Shown here piece by piece: positions 1 to 7,746 of a stretch of DNA of 18,408 nt (positions are counted from its first letter, which is position 1; each line of letters begins with the position of its first letter). The stretch covers positions 1-18,408 of the forward strand of contig CAJTOE010000031.1 of NCBI GenBank assembly GCA_910577805.1. The letters run 5' to 3'. Made by a program: the position numbers and the translations under genes. Origin of the DNA: an uncultured Oscillospiraceae bacterium (lineage in GTDB: Bacteria > Bacillota > Clostridia > Oscillospirales > Oscillospiraceae). The notes beneath the pieces are model-generated. The model ran no database searches and had not been told where the DNA came from. It saw only the letters and a program-made list of their open reading frames with translations.

Positions 1-1095
1 CCCATCAACGGAATTCTGGGGATGCTGGCCATTCTGGAAAAGAACCCGGACGACCCGGAGCGGCAGAGGGAGTGCCGGAGGAAAATCCGTGTATCAACAG
101 AGCATCTTTTGTCCCTGGTAAACGACGTTCTCCAGGTCAGCAAGCTGGAGAGCGGGAGACCTGCGGCAGTGGAGGAGGTCTTTGCCCTGCATGATGTGCT
201 GAAAGACTGCATCACGATTCTGTCGCCCTTGGCGGAAGAGCGGAACATCCGGCTGGAACTGGAGGCTTCCGGGCTGCGGCACGGCAAAGTCATAGGAAAT
301 CCCTTGTATTTAAAACAGATTTTCACGAATGTGATCGACAATGCGATTCGATATAACCGGCCCTATGGCGCTGCTTTTGTCCGGGCGGAGGAGACCGGCT
401 TCCAAGCCGGAACGGCAAGCTGCCGGTTCGTGATCGAGGACACGGGGATCGGTATTGGTGAGGATTTCAAAAAGCACATTTTTGAGCCGTTCACACAGGA
501 GCATCAGGATGCGAGAACGAACTATAACGGTGTTGGGCTGGGTATGTCCATCGTAAAGAAGCTGGTCGATCAGATGAAGGGAACGGTTGAGATAGACAGC
601 TGCCCTGGCAAGGGAAGCATAGTCCAAATCACGCTTCCCCTGCGGGTCGATGAAGCGGAACACGCAGAGTCCGCAGACGAGCTTTGGAACATGCCGGACA
701 ATATCGCAGGAATGCGTGTGCTGCTGGTGGAGGATAACGAGATCAACTGTGAGATCGTGGAGTACATGCTCCGGGACGCAGGCGTGGAGGTCGTGACGGC
801 CCACAACGGCAAAGCGGCTGTAGACGCGTTCACGGCGGCGGAGCCGGGGGCGTTTGACTGCATACTTATGGATTTGATGATGCCGGTCATGAGCGGCTAT
901 GAGGCGGCACGGGTGATTCGCGGCTTGGCGCGGAGGGATGCGGGGGCCGTGCCTATCATAGCGCTGTCGGCTAACGCATTCGACGAAGATATCGCGCTGG
1001 CAAAGGACGCCGGGATGAATGAACACCTGGCAAAGCCGGTGGATATCCGTAAAATGTTCCAGGTCATGAGCCGTCTGAGAGATTGGAACCCGTGA
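1..1095 (+). CDS. Hybrid sensor histidine kinase, 3' part (5' end outside window)
   Basis: The reading frame is open from base 1, so the gene starts upstream; 364 residues are visible. The visible part begins at PINGILGM, the second half of the HisKA H-box. The phospho-accepting His normally lies five residues before that Pro, just outside the window. The HATPase domain follows: N-box NVIDNAIRYN (about residue 110), G1 box DTGIGIG (about 147), F-box FEPFTQ, and G2 box GVGLGMSIV. A receiver domain starts at RVLLVEDNE (about 239), with the acidic pair, phospho-acceptor Asp291 in LMDLMMP, and conserved Lys345 in the AKP motif. Such proteins autophosphorylate on His and pass the phosphoryl group to an internal Asp, usually in a phosphorelay. 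No Hpt domain or output domain is present here, so the final target is unknown. The sensory part is not visible. The gene ends before a good terminator and is probably not co-transcribed with the next operon. Confidence 0.95.
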   Translation, partial: PINGILGMLAILEKNPDDPERQRECRRKIRVSTEHLLSLVNDVLQVSKLESGRPAAVEEVFALHDVLKDCITILSPLAEERNIRLELEASGLRHGKVIGNPLYLKQIFTNVIDNAIRYNRPYGAAFVRAEETGFQAGTASCRFVIEDTGIGIGEDFKKHIFEPFTQEHQDARTNYNGVGLGMSIVKKLVDQMKGTVEIDSCPGKGSIVQITLPLRVDEAEHAESADELWNMPDNIAGMRVLLVEDNEINCEIVEYMLRDAGVEVVTAHNGKAAVDAFTAAEPGAFDCILMDLMMPVMSGYEAARVIRGLARRDAGAVPIIALSANAFDEDIALAKDAGMNEHLAKPVDIRKMFQVMSRLRDWNP

Positions 1096-1133
1096 ACGAC
1101 AATTTAAGGCACAGTTAGAGAAGCTTTCATTCT

Positions 1134-1163
1134 AATCTCCTATGTATTCATAGGGGATTTTTT
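1134..1163 (+). terminator. Intrinsic terminator of the histidine kinase gene
   Basis: An 11-bp stem (1134-1144 with 1149-1159, one G-T wobble) closes a TATT loop. It is followed directly by four more T residues. It sits 38 bp after the kinase stop codon and separates the gene from the cstA operon promoter. Confidence 0.85.
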
Positions 1164-1238
1164 ATGCCAATTTGCATACTTTTTGAGTGGATCTCCAAAA
1201 CCCGCCTCCTCACAATTTTACCCGTTTCAATTTAGGGC

Positions 1239-1267
1239 TTGCGCATTGTTCACAATTCTGTTATAAT
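1239..1267 (+). promoter_or_regulatory. Sigma-A type promoter of the cstA operon
   Basis: The -35 is TTGCGC (1239-1244) and the -10 is a perfect TATAAT (1262-1267), with a 17-bp spacer. TG at 1259-1260 makes it an extended -10. The expected transcript start is near 1274, about 33 bases before the first start codon. This leaves no room for a riboswitch leader. Confidence 0.8.
1245..1256. promoter_or_regulatory. Candidate operator: palindrome in the promoter spacer
   Basis: ATTGT-TC-ACAAT is a perfect 5-bp inverted repeat lying wholly between the -35 and -10 boxes of the cstA operon promoter. A protein bound there would block RNA polymerase. The regulator is unknown and a 10-bp dyad can occur by chance, so this is tentative. 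Confidence 0.35.
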
Positions 1268-1306
1268 TTACTCCGCAAAACTTGAACAAAAGGGAGGCGG
1301 TCCGGC

Positions 1307-1852
1307 ATGTCACAGCTGCGTCTGCAAATGGAACAGGCGGCGGTGCAGTCCTACCGGGCCTACTACGATGTGGAGGAGTACCGGGACGCAGGCCCCCTGA
1401 AAGCCCTGTGCGCCTACCACTCCCGGTCCGCACAGTATGTGCTGGTGAAAAAAGCGGAGCTTTGGTCGGCGGAGACCAACGAGTATGTCTACCTGTGGTC
1501 CCTGCCCCGTCTGGACGAGGAGGCTCTGGAAATGATTTTCCAGAAAACCCTGGAGGATGGAATGCCCCGCATACACCCCCATAAGGACCACATGTCCACC
1601 TTTTTGACCGCCGTTGTGCTGTGCGGCGAGGCCGACCCCCAGACACTGGCCCGGCTGAAAACGCTGAAGCAGCGCAAAAATTTCCGGCTATCGCTCCATG
1701 GATGGATGGAGTTTCGTATAGCAGCCGCGGTTCTGGACTGCGGCGTATTTGCCGCCAACCGCCCCGGACGGGAGACCGCCCAGTTTTTGGAGCAGCTGGC
1801 GCAGAGCGTTTCTCAAAAAAGTATTAAAAGAGGAGAGGAGAAACTTACATGA
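1307..1852 (+). CDS. Unrecognised 181-residue soluble protein coupled to cstA
   Basis: I do not recognise this family. The 181-residue product has no signal peptide or membrane segment. Its N-terminal half is rich in Tyr and acidic residues (QSYRAYYDVEEYRD near residue 14). The centre holds a short His-rich stretch, RIHPHKDHMS (about 88-97). The C-terminus is helical and ends in a basic tail. The start at 1307 is supported by AGGGAGG at 1291-1297 and by a strong promoter ending about 40 bp upstream. The stop overlaps the cstA start as ATGA (1849-1852), which implies translational coupling and balanced expression with the transporter. The layout suggests an accessory or regulatory role for CstA-mediated uptake, but nothing in the sequence proves this. 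It is clearly a real gene, given its promoter, ribosome binding site and overlap. Confidence 0.8.
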   Translation: MSQLRLQMEQAAVQSYRAYYDVEEYRDAGPLKALCAYHSRSAQYVLVKKAELWSAETNEYVYLWSLPRLDEEALEMIFQKTLEDGMPRIHPHKDHMSTFLTAVVLCGEADPQTLARLKTLKQRKNFRLSLHGWMEFRIAAAVLDCGVFAANRPGRETAQFLEQLAQSVSQKSIKRGEEKLT

Positions 1853-3594
1853 ATGCTATGTTAGTTGTCATCGTTGGCATTGCAATTCTGGTCGTGGGCT
1901 ATATTTTCTACGGCGGATGGCTTGCCAACCAGTGGGGCGTGGACGATAAAAAGGTCACGCCAGCTCATGAGCTGGAGGACGGCATGGACTATGTCCCTGC
2001 CAAAGCTCCCGTCCTGATGGGCCACCACTTTTCTTCCATCGCCGGCGCAGGTCCGATCAACGGCCCCATCCAGGCCGCGGTGTTCGGCTGGGTGCCTGTG
2101 GTGCTGTGGGTGCTGATCGGCGGCATCTTCTTCGGCGCGGTCCATGACTACGGCGCGCTGTTCGCCTCCATCCGCCACAAGGGCCAGTCCCTGGGCGAGG
2201 TGGTAGCCGCCAACATCGGCGACCGGGCCAAGAAGCTGTTCCTGGTCTTTTCCTACCTGACCCTGGTGCTGGTGGTGGCCGCCTTCGCGTCCATCGTGGC
2301 CGGTACCTTTGAGGCCAAGTACACCGAGGCCGGCGCGGTAGACGTAGCCGCCTCCGCCACCAACGCCTCCGTGGCTATGATCTCCATCCTGTTCATCCTG
2401 ATGGCGATCGTGTTCGGCCTGCTGGTGTACCGCCGCGGCGCGCCTTTGTCCGTGGCTACGGTGGCCGGCGTTATCGGCATCGTGATCTGCCTGGTGATTG
2501 GCCTGAACTTCCATCCCGTCTACCTGAGCAATACCGTTTGGATGTGGATCATTGCGGTGTACATCCTGGTGGCCTCTGTGGCGCCAGTTTGGATTCTGCT
2601 CCAGCCCCGCGACTACCTGAGCTCCTTCCTGCTCTACGGCATGATGGTGATTGCCGCTGTGGGCGTCATCGGAGCAGGCCTCACCGGCGCGGACGCTGCC
2701 CACATGGATATGCCCGCCTTTACCGCCTTCAACGACCCCATCACCAAGCTGGGCACTATGTTCCCCGCCCTGTTCGTCACCATCGCCTGCGGCGCCATCT
2801 CCGGCTTCCACTCTCTGGTGGGCTCCGGCACCACCGCCAAGCAGCTGGACCACGAGCGGGACGCCAAGCCCATCGCCTACGGCGGTATGCTCATTGAGTG
2901 CGCCCTGGCCCTGATCTCCCTGGCCGCTGTCTCCTTCATCTGGCAGGAGTACGTGGCCGGCGACATCCGCGTGCCGACCCAGGTGTTTGCCACCGGTATC
3001 TCCCGGATGGTGGCTTCCATCCCTGGCCTGGAGGCCACGCAGCCCACCGTCAGCGCCCTGCTGGTGCTCACCGTGTCCGCTTTCTGTCTGACCTCTCTGG
3101 ATACCGCCACCCGTCTGGCCCGGTATATGTTCCAGGAATTCTGGCTGGAGCCCGGCCAGACTTATAAGGACGTGACCGGCATCAAGGCCACCCTGTCCAA
3201 CCCCTACGTGGCTACCGCCATCACTGTGGTGCTGGGCGTGGGCCTGGGCATGACCGGCTACGGCAAGATCTGGCCCCTGTTCGGCGCGGCGAACCAGCTG
3301 CTGGCCGCTCTGGCCCTGCTGACTGTGTGCGCCTGGCTGGGCAACATCGGCCGGAACAACAAGATGTTCTACATCCCCATGGCCTTCATGCTGGTGGTGA
3401 CGCTGTTCTCCCTGTTCCAGACCGTCACCAACCGGATCGGACAGATCACCAGCCCTGACCCTGTGGTGCAGGCCGCAGTGGACTGGGGCACCTATGCCCA
3501 GGCCATTCTGGGCACCCTGCTGTTCATCCTGGCCATCGTGCTGGCCTGGGAGGGCGTTCAGACCATCTTCTTCAAGAAGAAGGCCTCCAAATAA
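1849..3594 (+). CDS. cstA: CstA-family carbon starvation protein / pyruvate or peptide transporter
   Basis: This is a 581-residue polytopic membrane protein with well over ten hydrophobic segments. Family hallmarks are GHHFSSIAGAGPINGP (residues 58-73), GAVHDYG (96-102), and the SGFHSLVGSGTTAKQLD stretch near 319-335. Known CstA/BtsT members carry pyruvate (E. coli) or have been linked to peptide use. The substrate here cannot be told from sequence. The protein is about 120 residues shorter than the E. coli members, as in many Firmicutes, and lacks a long C-terminal extension. Translation starts at 1849 in an ATGA overlap with the preceding gene, with AGGAGAGGAG at 1831-1840 as ribosome binding site. 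It is the last gene of the operon and is followed by a strong terminator. Regulation is probably at the upstream promoter, which carries a small palindrome. Pyruvate-family CstA genes are often controlled by LytTR two-component systems, but no such gene is seen here. Confidence 0.93.
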   Translation: MNAMLVVIVGIAILVVGYIFYGGWLANQWGVDDKKVTPAHELEDGMDYVPAKAPVLMGHHFSSIAGAGPINGPIQAAVFGWVPVVLWVLIGGIFFGAVHDYGALFASIRHKGQSLGEVVAANIGDRAKKLFLVFSYLTLVLVVAAFASIVAGTFEAKYTEAGAVDVAASATNASVAMISILFILMAIVFGLLVYRRGAPLSVATVAGVIGIVICLVIGLNFHPVYLSNTVWMWIIAVYILVASVAPVWILLQPRDYLSSFLLYGMMVIAAVGVIGAGLTGADAAHMDMPAFTAFNDPITKLGTMFPALFVTIACGAISGFHSLVGSGTTAKQLDHERDAKPIAYGGMLIECALALISLAAVSFIWQEYVAGDIRVPTQVFATGISRMVASIPGLEATQPTVSALLVLTVSAFCLTSLDTATRLARYMFQEFWLEPGQTYKDVTGIKATLSNPYVATAITVVLGVGLGMTGYGKIWPLFGAANQLLAALALLTVCAWLGNIGRNNKMFYIPMAFMLVVTLFSLFQTVTNRIGQITSPDPVVQAAVDWGTYAQAILGTLLFILAIVLAWEGVQTIFFKKKASK

Positions 3595-3617
3595 GGGAAA
3601 TCATACGTCTGCTTTTG

Positions 3618-3647
3618 CGGGCCCGGCGGAAGCCGGGTCCGTTTTTT
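3618..3647 (+). terminator. Intrinsic terminator of the cstA operon
   Basis: A GC-rich 10-bp stem (3618-3627 with 3632-3641, one G-T wobble) has a GGAA tetraloop and is followed by six T residues. It begins 23 bp after the cstA stop, and the next promoter starts only 3 bp beyond it. Confidence 0.93.
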
Positions 3648-3649
3648 AC

Positions 3650-3678
3650 TTGATTTCGCCGGAGAGCTGTGCTATACT
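3650..3678 (+). promoter_or_regulatory. Promoter of the CNNM/CBS protein gene
   Basis: TTGATT (3650-3655), a 17-bp spacer and TATACT (3673-3678), with TG at 3670-3671 giving an extended -10. The expected transcript start is near 3685. This rules out the ATG at 3669, inside the promoter, as the start of the next gene. Confidence 0.8.
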
Positions 3679-3719
3679 GTGAGCAATTTGAAAAGAAAGC
3701 TGAGGTCGATCCGTCCAAT

Positions 3720-4967
3720 ATGGACAGTCCTAATTTAGGTATGGCTGCGGTCCTGGCGTTTTTGATCGCCATGTCCGCCTATTTTTCCGCTACGGAAACC
3801 GCGTTTACGTCTCTGAACCGCATCCGCATGAAGAACAAAGCCGACAACGGCGACGCCAGAGCCGCAAAGACGCTGGAGCTGGCAGAGCAGTACGACAAGC
3901 TGCTGTCCACCATCCTGATCGGCAACAACATTGTCAACATCACCGCAACGACCATCGCCACTGTGCTGTGTACCAACCTCTTCCACGAGCTTGGCCCCAC
4001 CGTCGCCACCGTGGCCTTGACCATCATCATCCTGATTTTCGGCGAGGTGTCCCCCAAGAGCCTGGCCAAGGAATCCCCCGAAAAATTCGCCATGTTCGCC
4101 GCCCCGCTTCTGGGACTGCTCATGGTGATACTCACCCCCCTGAACTTCCTGTTCGGTCAGTGGAAAAAGCTGCTGTCCCGTGTGTTCCGCAGCCAGGGCA
4201 GCGACGGCATCACCGAGGAGGAGCTTGTGACCATGGTGGACCAGGCGGAGGACGAGGGCGGCCTGGACCAGCACGAGAGCCAGCTCATCCGGGCGGCCAT
4301 CGAGTTCAACGACCTGGAGGTGGGGGAAATCCTCACCCCGCGGGTGGACCTGGTGGCGGCGGAGGAGGGCAGCTCCGAGGAGCAGATCGCCTCCCTCTTT
4401 GCCCAGAGCGGCTATTCCCGCCTGCCCATCTACCAGGACACCGTGGACAATATCGTGGGCGTGATTCACGAAAAGGATTTTTACGCCGCCCGGAGCCGGG
4501 GACGGGTCAACGTGGCCAAACTGCGGGCCCCGGTGCTTTACACCACCGGAAATACGAAGATTTCCGAGCTTCTGCGGATTTTGCAGCGCAGTAAGGCCCA
4601 TATGGCCGTAGTGGTGGACGAGTACGGCGGCACCGAGGGCATCGCCACACTGGAGGACATTCTGGAGGAGCTGGTGGGCGAGATCTGGGACGAACACGAC
4701 GAGGTGATCGAGCAGTTCCAGAAGCAGGAGGACGGCAGTTATCTCATTGCGTGTTCCGCGGACCTGGACGATATGTATGATCTGTTCCAGGTCAAGGGGA
4801 CCTGCGGCGCGGCTACGGTCTCCGGCTGGGTGCTGGAGCAGGTGGGCCGGGTGCCTGAAGTAGGGGACCGGTTCCAGGCGGAGGGCCTGGACGTGACGGT
4901 CACTCAGGTGGAACACCGGCGGGTGCTGGAAATTCGCGTGGTCCTCCTGCCGGAGGAGGAATCATAA
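3720..4967 (+). CDS. CNNM/HlyC-CorC family membrane protein with paired CBS domains
   Basis: The 415-residue protein has an N-terminal DUF21/CNNM membrane domain (about 1-150) with AYFSATETAF (20-29), the LLSTILIGNNIVNI segment (61-74) and FGEVSPKSLAKE (107-118). A CBS pair follows (about 205-325), with ILTPRVDLV at its start and DEYGGTEGIATLEDILEELVG (300-320) at its end. A CorC/HlyC C-terminal domain covers about 335-410. Family members are implicated in Mg2+ efflux or ion homeostasis; the older 'hemolysin' name is historical. The frame also has an ATG at 3669, but it lies inside the promoter. ATG 3720 is therefore chosen, although its ribosome binding site is weak (GAGG at 3702-3705, long spacing). 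ATG 3741 is an alternative. The diguanylate cyclase gene follows after 51 bp with no visible promoter, so the two are probably co-transcribed. Confidence 0.9.
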   Translation: MDSPNLGMAAVLAFLIAMSAYFSATETAFTSLNRIRMKNKADNGDARAAKTLELAEQYDKLLSTILIGNNIVNITATTIATVLCTNLFHELGPTVATVALTIIILIFGEVSPKSLAKESPEKFAMFAAPLLGLLMVILTPLNFLFGQWKKLLSRVFRSQGSDGITEEELVTMVDQAEDEGGLDQHESQLIRAAIEFNDLEVGEILTPRVDLVAAEEGSSEEQIASLFAQSGYSRLPIYQDTVDNIVGVIHEKDFYAARSRGRVNVAKLRAPVLYTTGNTKISELLRILQRSKAHMAVVVDEYGGTEGIATLEDILEELVGEIWDEHDEVIEQFQKQEDGSYLIACSADLDDMYDLFQVKGTCGAATVSGWVLEQVGRVPEVGDRFQAEGLDVTVTQVEHRRVLEIRVVLLPEEES

Positions 4968-4972
4968 AGCTC

Positions 4973-4995
4973 GGTCCGCCGGATTCCGGCGGGCC
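4973..4995 (+). other. GC-rich hairpin without a T-run in the intergenic leader
   Basis: A 10-bp stem (4973-4982 with 4986-4995, one G-T wobble) has an ATT loop. No T-run follows, so it is not a standard intrinsic terminator. It lies 6 bp after the CNNM-gene stop and 23 bp before the diguanylate cyclase start. It could stabilise the upstream mRNA end, slow polymerase, or limit access to the TGAGGG ribosome binding site (5006-5011). Confidence 0.6.
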
Positions 4996-5018
4996 GTATC
5001 ACATGTGAGGGTTGGGCT

Positions 5019-6392
5019 ATGGAAAACAGACAGAAACCAGAGCAGTCCATGCGGGGTATCCAGATCAGCAAAATGAACGCAGCCATTATCGTGTCGTCCT
5101 TCCTGCTGTACATACTGCTGACCGCCACCGCGATCCATGTATCTATGACCATTCATGACACGTATTACGCGATGGACCGGTATTTCGGCTGTGTCCAGCT
5201 GGAAAACCTTCTGCGCAGCGGCACCAGAGAGCTGACCGAGCAGGTCCGGCTGTATGTGCTGACGGGGGATGAAACATACCGGGACAATTATTTTCAGGAA
5301 CTCCACGAGAACCGCAGCCGGGAACGGGCAGTGCAGTATTTAGGGGAGCTTGGGGTGGAGGGAGACGCCTTAAAGCACCTTCAGGCGGCTCTGGAACAGT
5401 CCAATGCCCTGGTGGAGCGGGAGTTTCATGCTATGGCCCTGGTGGCTCTGGCGAAGGAGTCTCCATGCTCCACATTGCCCCAGGAGGTCCAGGATATAGA
5501 TCTGACGGCCGGGGAACGGGCCATGGCTCCGGAGAAGCTGATGGAACGGGCCAAGGAGCTGGTATTCGATGCGGAGTACCAGAACGCCCGGCTGGAGATC
5601 GAAGAAAACGTGGAGGACTCTCTGTACGCTCTGAACGATACGACCAGCTGGCGGATGGAGCAGGGCTACGAGAGCCTGGAGCGGGCTATGGTGGTCCACC
5701 AGGCCCTTATTGCCGTCCACTTTGCGGCGACGGTGATTGGATTTTTATTCACCCTCCGGCTGGTGGTCCTGCCCATGCGGGGTTACGTCAAGGCCATCCG
5801 GGAGCGCAGGAATCTGCGGGAGGCGGGGGCCTACGAGTGCAAGTGCCTGGCCCACACCTGCAATGTGATGTTTGAGCGCAACCAGGCCCATGAGCTTCAG
5901 CTTCGTCACCAGGCGGAGCATGACGCGCTGACGGGTCTGCTGAACCGCGGAGCCTTTGACGCGCTCCAGCAGGAGCTGTCTGCCCAGGCGGAGCCGACGG
6001 GTCTGCTTCTGGTGGATGTGGACAAGTTCAAGCAGGTCAACGATGGCTACGGCCACGAGATGGGGGACCGGGTGCTGCAAACGGTAGCCAGCCTTTTGTC
6101 GGAGCATTTTCGTACCACGGACTACCCCGCCCGCATCGGCGGCGACGAGTTCGCGGTGATTTTGACCAACGCGTCCCCGGAGCGGACAGCGGCCCTCCAG
6201 GCGAAGATCGAGACCATCAACCACACCCTGACCCACCCCACTGGTGGACTGCCTGTGGTGTCCCTGAGCGTAGGCGGGGCGTTCTCGCAGAATGGCTTTT
6301 CGGAGGACCTTTATAAACATGCGGACCTGGCCCTGTACGAGGTGAAGGAGCATGGACGCTGCGGGTGCCGGTTCTATCAGGGGGAGCCGTGA
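5019..6392 (+). CDS. Membrane-bound diguanylate cyclase (GGDEF) with an unassigned extracellular sensor domain
   Basis: The 457-residue protein has a transmembrane helix at about 20-42 and a roughly 185-residue, mostly helical extracytoplasmic region rich in Glu and Leu. A second helix lies at about 229-251, followed by a GGDEF domain from about 290. It makes cyclic di-GMP from two GTP at the inner membrane face. Active-site features are intact: HDALTGLLNR (291-300), LVDVDKFKQVNDGYGHEMGD (321-340) and RIGGDEF (362-368). An allosteric product-inhibition site RxxD (Arg355-Asp358) lies exactly five residues before GGDEF. No EAL domain or clear HAMP motif was seen. The outer domain is not one I can name; its helical make-up is like four-helix-bundle sensors. 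TGAGGG (5006-5011) supports the start. Expression probably comes from the promoter at 3650 by read-through of the intergenic hairpin. Confidence 0.92.
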   Translation: MENRQKPEQSMRGIQISKMNAAIIVSSFLLYILLTATAIHVSMTIHDTYYAMDRYFGCVQLENLLRSGTRELTEQVRLYVLTGDETYRDNYFQELHENRSRERAVQYLGELGVEGDALKHLQAALEQSNALVEREFHAMALVALAKESPCSTLPQEVQDIDLTAGERAMAPEKLMERAKELVFDAEYQNARLEIEENVEDSLYALNDTTSWRMEQGYESLERAMVVHQALIAVHFAATVIGFLFTLRLVVLPMRGYVKAIRERRNLREAGAYECKCLAHTCNVMFERNQAHELQLRHQAEHDALTGLLNRGAFDALQQELSAQAEPTGLLLVDVDKFKQVNDGYGHEMGDRVLQTVASLLSEHFRTTDYPARIGGDEFAVILTNASPERTAALQAKIETINHTLTHPTGGLPVVSLSVGGAFSQNGFSEDLYKHADLALYEVKEHGRCGCRFYQGEP

Positions 6393-6455
6393 GGGGGATT
6401 CCAAAGGGCCGCGCTACCCTCTATTTTATGAATTGAAATTGTAACTATTTGTTTC

Positions 6456-6483
6456 TTGCTTGTGGGCAGAAAGCTGGTATGAT
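6456..6483 (+). promoter_or_regulatory. Promoter of the exporter-lipoprotein operon
   Basis: TTGCTT (6456-6461), a 16-bp spacer and TATGAT (6478-6483), with an extended -10 TG at 6475-6476. The predicted transcript starts near 6490, only about 18 bases before the first start codon. Confidence 0.7.
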
Positions 6484-6507
6484 AAGTAAAGCAAGGGAGC
6501 TGCTGCA

Positions 6508-7290
6508 ATGAGCACGGATTATGAAAGTCTGCTGAATACCGCGGCGGAGTTGGGCTATCAGCTGATGTTCAGCGGAGCGGAGATCTACCGGGTGGAGGAG
6601 TCTGTCACCCGGCTTCTCCTGGCCTACGGGGTAGCGGAACCGCAGGTATTCGCCATCCCAAACTGTCTGATTATCAGCCTGACCACCCCGGAGGGCCAGT
6701 CCATCACCCGCATGTCCCGCATCCCCAGCCACGGCACGGATATTGAACTGCTGGAGCGGTGCAACGCTCTGTGCCGCAATCTATGTAAATCTCCCGTTCC
6801 ACTCCCCCAGGCCCGCGGCCAGGTGGACGAGCTGCGCACACAGCGCAGGAGCTACCGGCCCAGGCAGGTCCTGGCGGGCTATTTTATTGCCCCCGCCTTC
6901 TTTACCCCTCTGTTCGGCGGCGGCTTCTGGGACGGTCTGGCGGCAGGCCTGTGCGGCCTGGCGGTGGGCTGGTGTGTGATTTTTGGGCGGAAGCTTTTGG
7001 GGTCGAATAACTTTGTGCGGACCATCGCCGCCAGCCTGGCCGGAGCCTTAGGCGCGCTTCTGCTGGTGCTGCTGGGCCTGGGGCGGGATGTGGATACCAT
7101 TACCATCGGGGTCTTTATGGTTCTGGTGCCCGGCATCGCCCTGACCAACGCCATGCGGGAGATCATGGCCGGAGATATTATCTCCGGACTGTCACGGGCG
7201 GCGGAAGCCATTCTCACCGGCGCTGCCATTGCTTTAGGTGCGGCTTTGGCGCTGGCTCTGTGGCGCGCCGGGATGGGAGGAATTGGATGA
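6508..7290 (+). CDS. ThrE-type threonine/serine exporter, larger half (YjjP-like)
   Basis: The 260-residue protein belongs to the ThrE N-terminal family (DUF1212, YjjP-like). A cytoplasmic N-terminal domain with GAEIYRVEESV (about 24-34) is followed by about five membrane helices. The typical segment VLVPGIALTNAMREIMAGD lies near residues 207-225. In Corynebacterium the exporter is one fused chain. In many Firmicutes and in E. coli (YjjP/YjjB) it is split, as here. The family is known for export of threonine/serine, and of dicarboxylates in some members; the real substrate here is not shown. The start at 6508 is supported by GGGAG at 6495-6499 and by the promoter just upstream. Its stop overlaps the next start as ATGA, so both halves are made together, which fits a two-subunit transporter. 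Confidence 0.9.
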   Translation: MSTDYESLLNTAAELGYQLMFSGAEIYRVEESVTRLLLAYGVAEPQVFAIPNCLIISLTTPEGQSITRMSRIPSHGTDIELLERCNALCRNLCKSPVPLPQARGQVDELRTQRRSYRPRQVLAGYFIAPAFFTPLFGGGFWDGLAAGLCGLAVGWCVIFGRKLLGSNNFVRTIAASLAGALGALLLVLLGLGRDVDTITIGVFMVLVPGIALTNAMREIMAGDIISGLSRAAEAILTGAAIALGAALALALWRAGMGGIG

Positions 7291-7733
7291 ACACATATGT
7301 GATCCCCTGCCTGTGCGCGTTTTTGGCCTGCTTGGGCTTTTCTCTTGTCTACAACATCCACGGCCTGGGCATGGCCATTGCCAGCCTGGGCGGGGCGCTT
7401 GGGTGGCTGATCTACCTGCTGCTGGGCAAGACCATTCCGGGCGCATTTTGGGCGGCGGTGGCGATTGCCGTCTATGCGGAGCTGATGGCCCGGCTGCGGC
7501 GTTGCCCAGTGACCGGCTATCTGCTGGTGGGTCTGCTGCCGCTGGTGCCGGGCGGGGGGATTTATTACGCCATGCGCCACTGTGTAGACGGGGAAATAGA
7601 CTTGTTTCTGGATTCGCTGCTGCAAACCCTGGGGATGGCGGCCGCTCTGGCGGTAGGGGCTATGGTGGCCTCGTCCCTGTTCCGGGCGCTGCTGCCCCGC
7701 TGGAAATATCCCAGACAAATTGGTAAATCTTAG
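7287..7733 (+). CDS. ThrE-type exporter, smaller half (YjjB-like)
   Basis: The 148-residue, almost wholly hydrophobic protein has four or five membrane helices and belongs to the ThrE_2/DUF3815 family. The signature GLLPLVPGGGIYYAMR lies near residues 81-96. The frame is open to an ATG at 7260. I choose ATG 7287 because it forms an ATGA overlap with the preceding gene and follows GGGAGG (7275-7280) at ideal distance. It presumably pairs with the YjjP-like protein to form the exporter. The stop codon at 7731-7733 touches the ribosome binding site of the next gene, which starts 13 bp later. This places two lipoprotein genes in the same transcript. Confidence 0.88.
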   Translation: MNTYVIPCLCAFLACLGFSLVYNIHGLGMAIASLGGALGWLIYLLLGKTIPGAFWAAVAIAVYAELMARLRRCPVTGYLLVGLLPLVPGGGIYYAMRHCVDGEIDLFLDSLLQTLGMAAALAVGAMVASSLFRALLPRWKYPRQIGKS

Positions 7734-7746
7734 GAGGAGAAAGAAC

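Noticed and set aside
1268..1306. Riboswitch or attenuator before the cstA operon
   Set aside because: The leader is only about 33 bases, with no stable structure.
1861..2853. 330-codon minus-strand frame opposite cstA
   Set aside because: It is His/Gln/Gly-rich and low in hydrophobic order, as expected for the shadow of a GC-rich membrane gene. It has no ribosome binding site or promoter.
3669..3719. Earlier start for the CNNM/CBS protein
   Set aside because: This ATG lies between the -35 and -10 boxes, upstream of the predicted transcript start.
3735..4916. 393-codon minus-strand frame opposite the CNNM/CBS gene
   Set aside because: It lies wholly inside a well-supported gene and its composition is typical of an antisense shadow.
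6393..6455. Terminator after the diguanylate cyclase gene
   Set aside because: Only a 4-5 bp GAGGG/CCCTC pairing with a long loop and poor T-run is found; not reliable.
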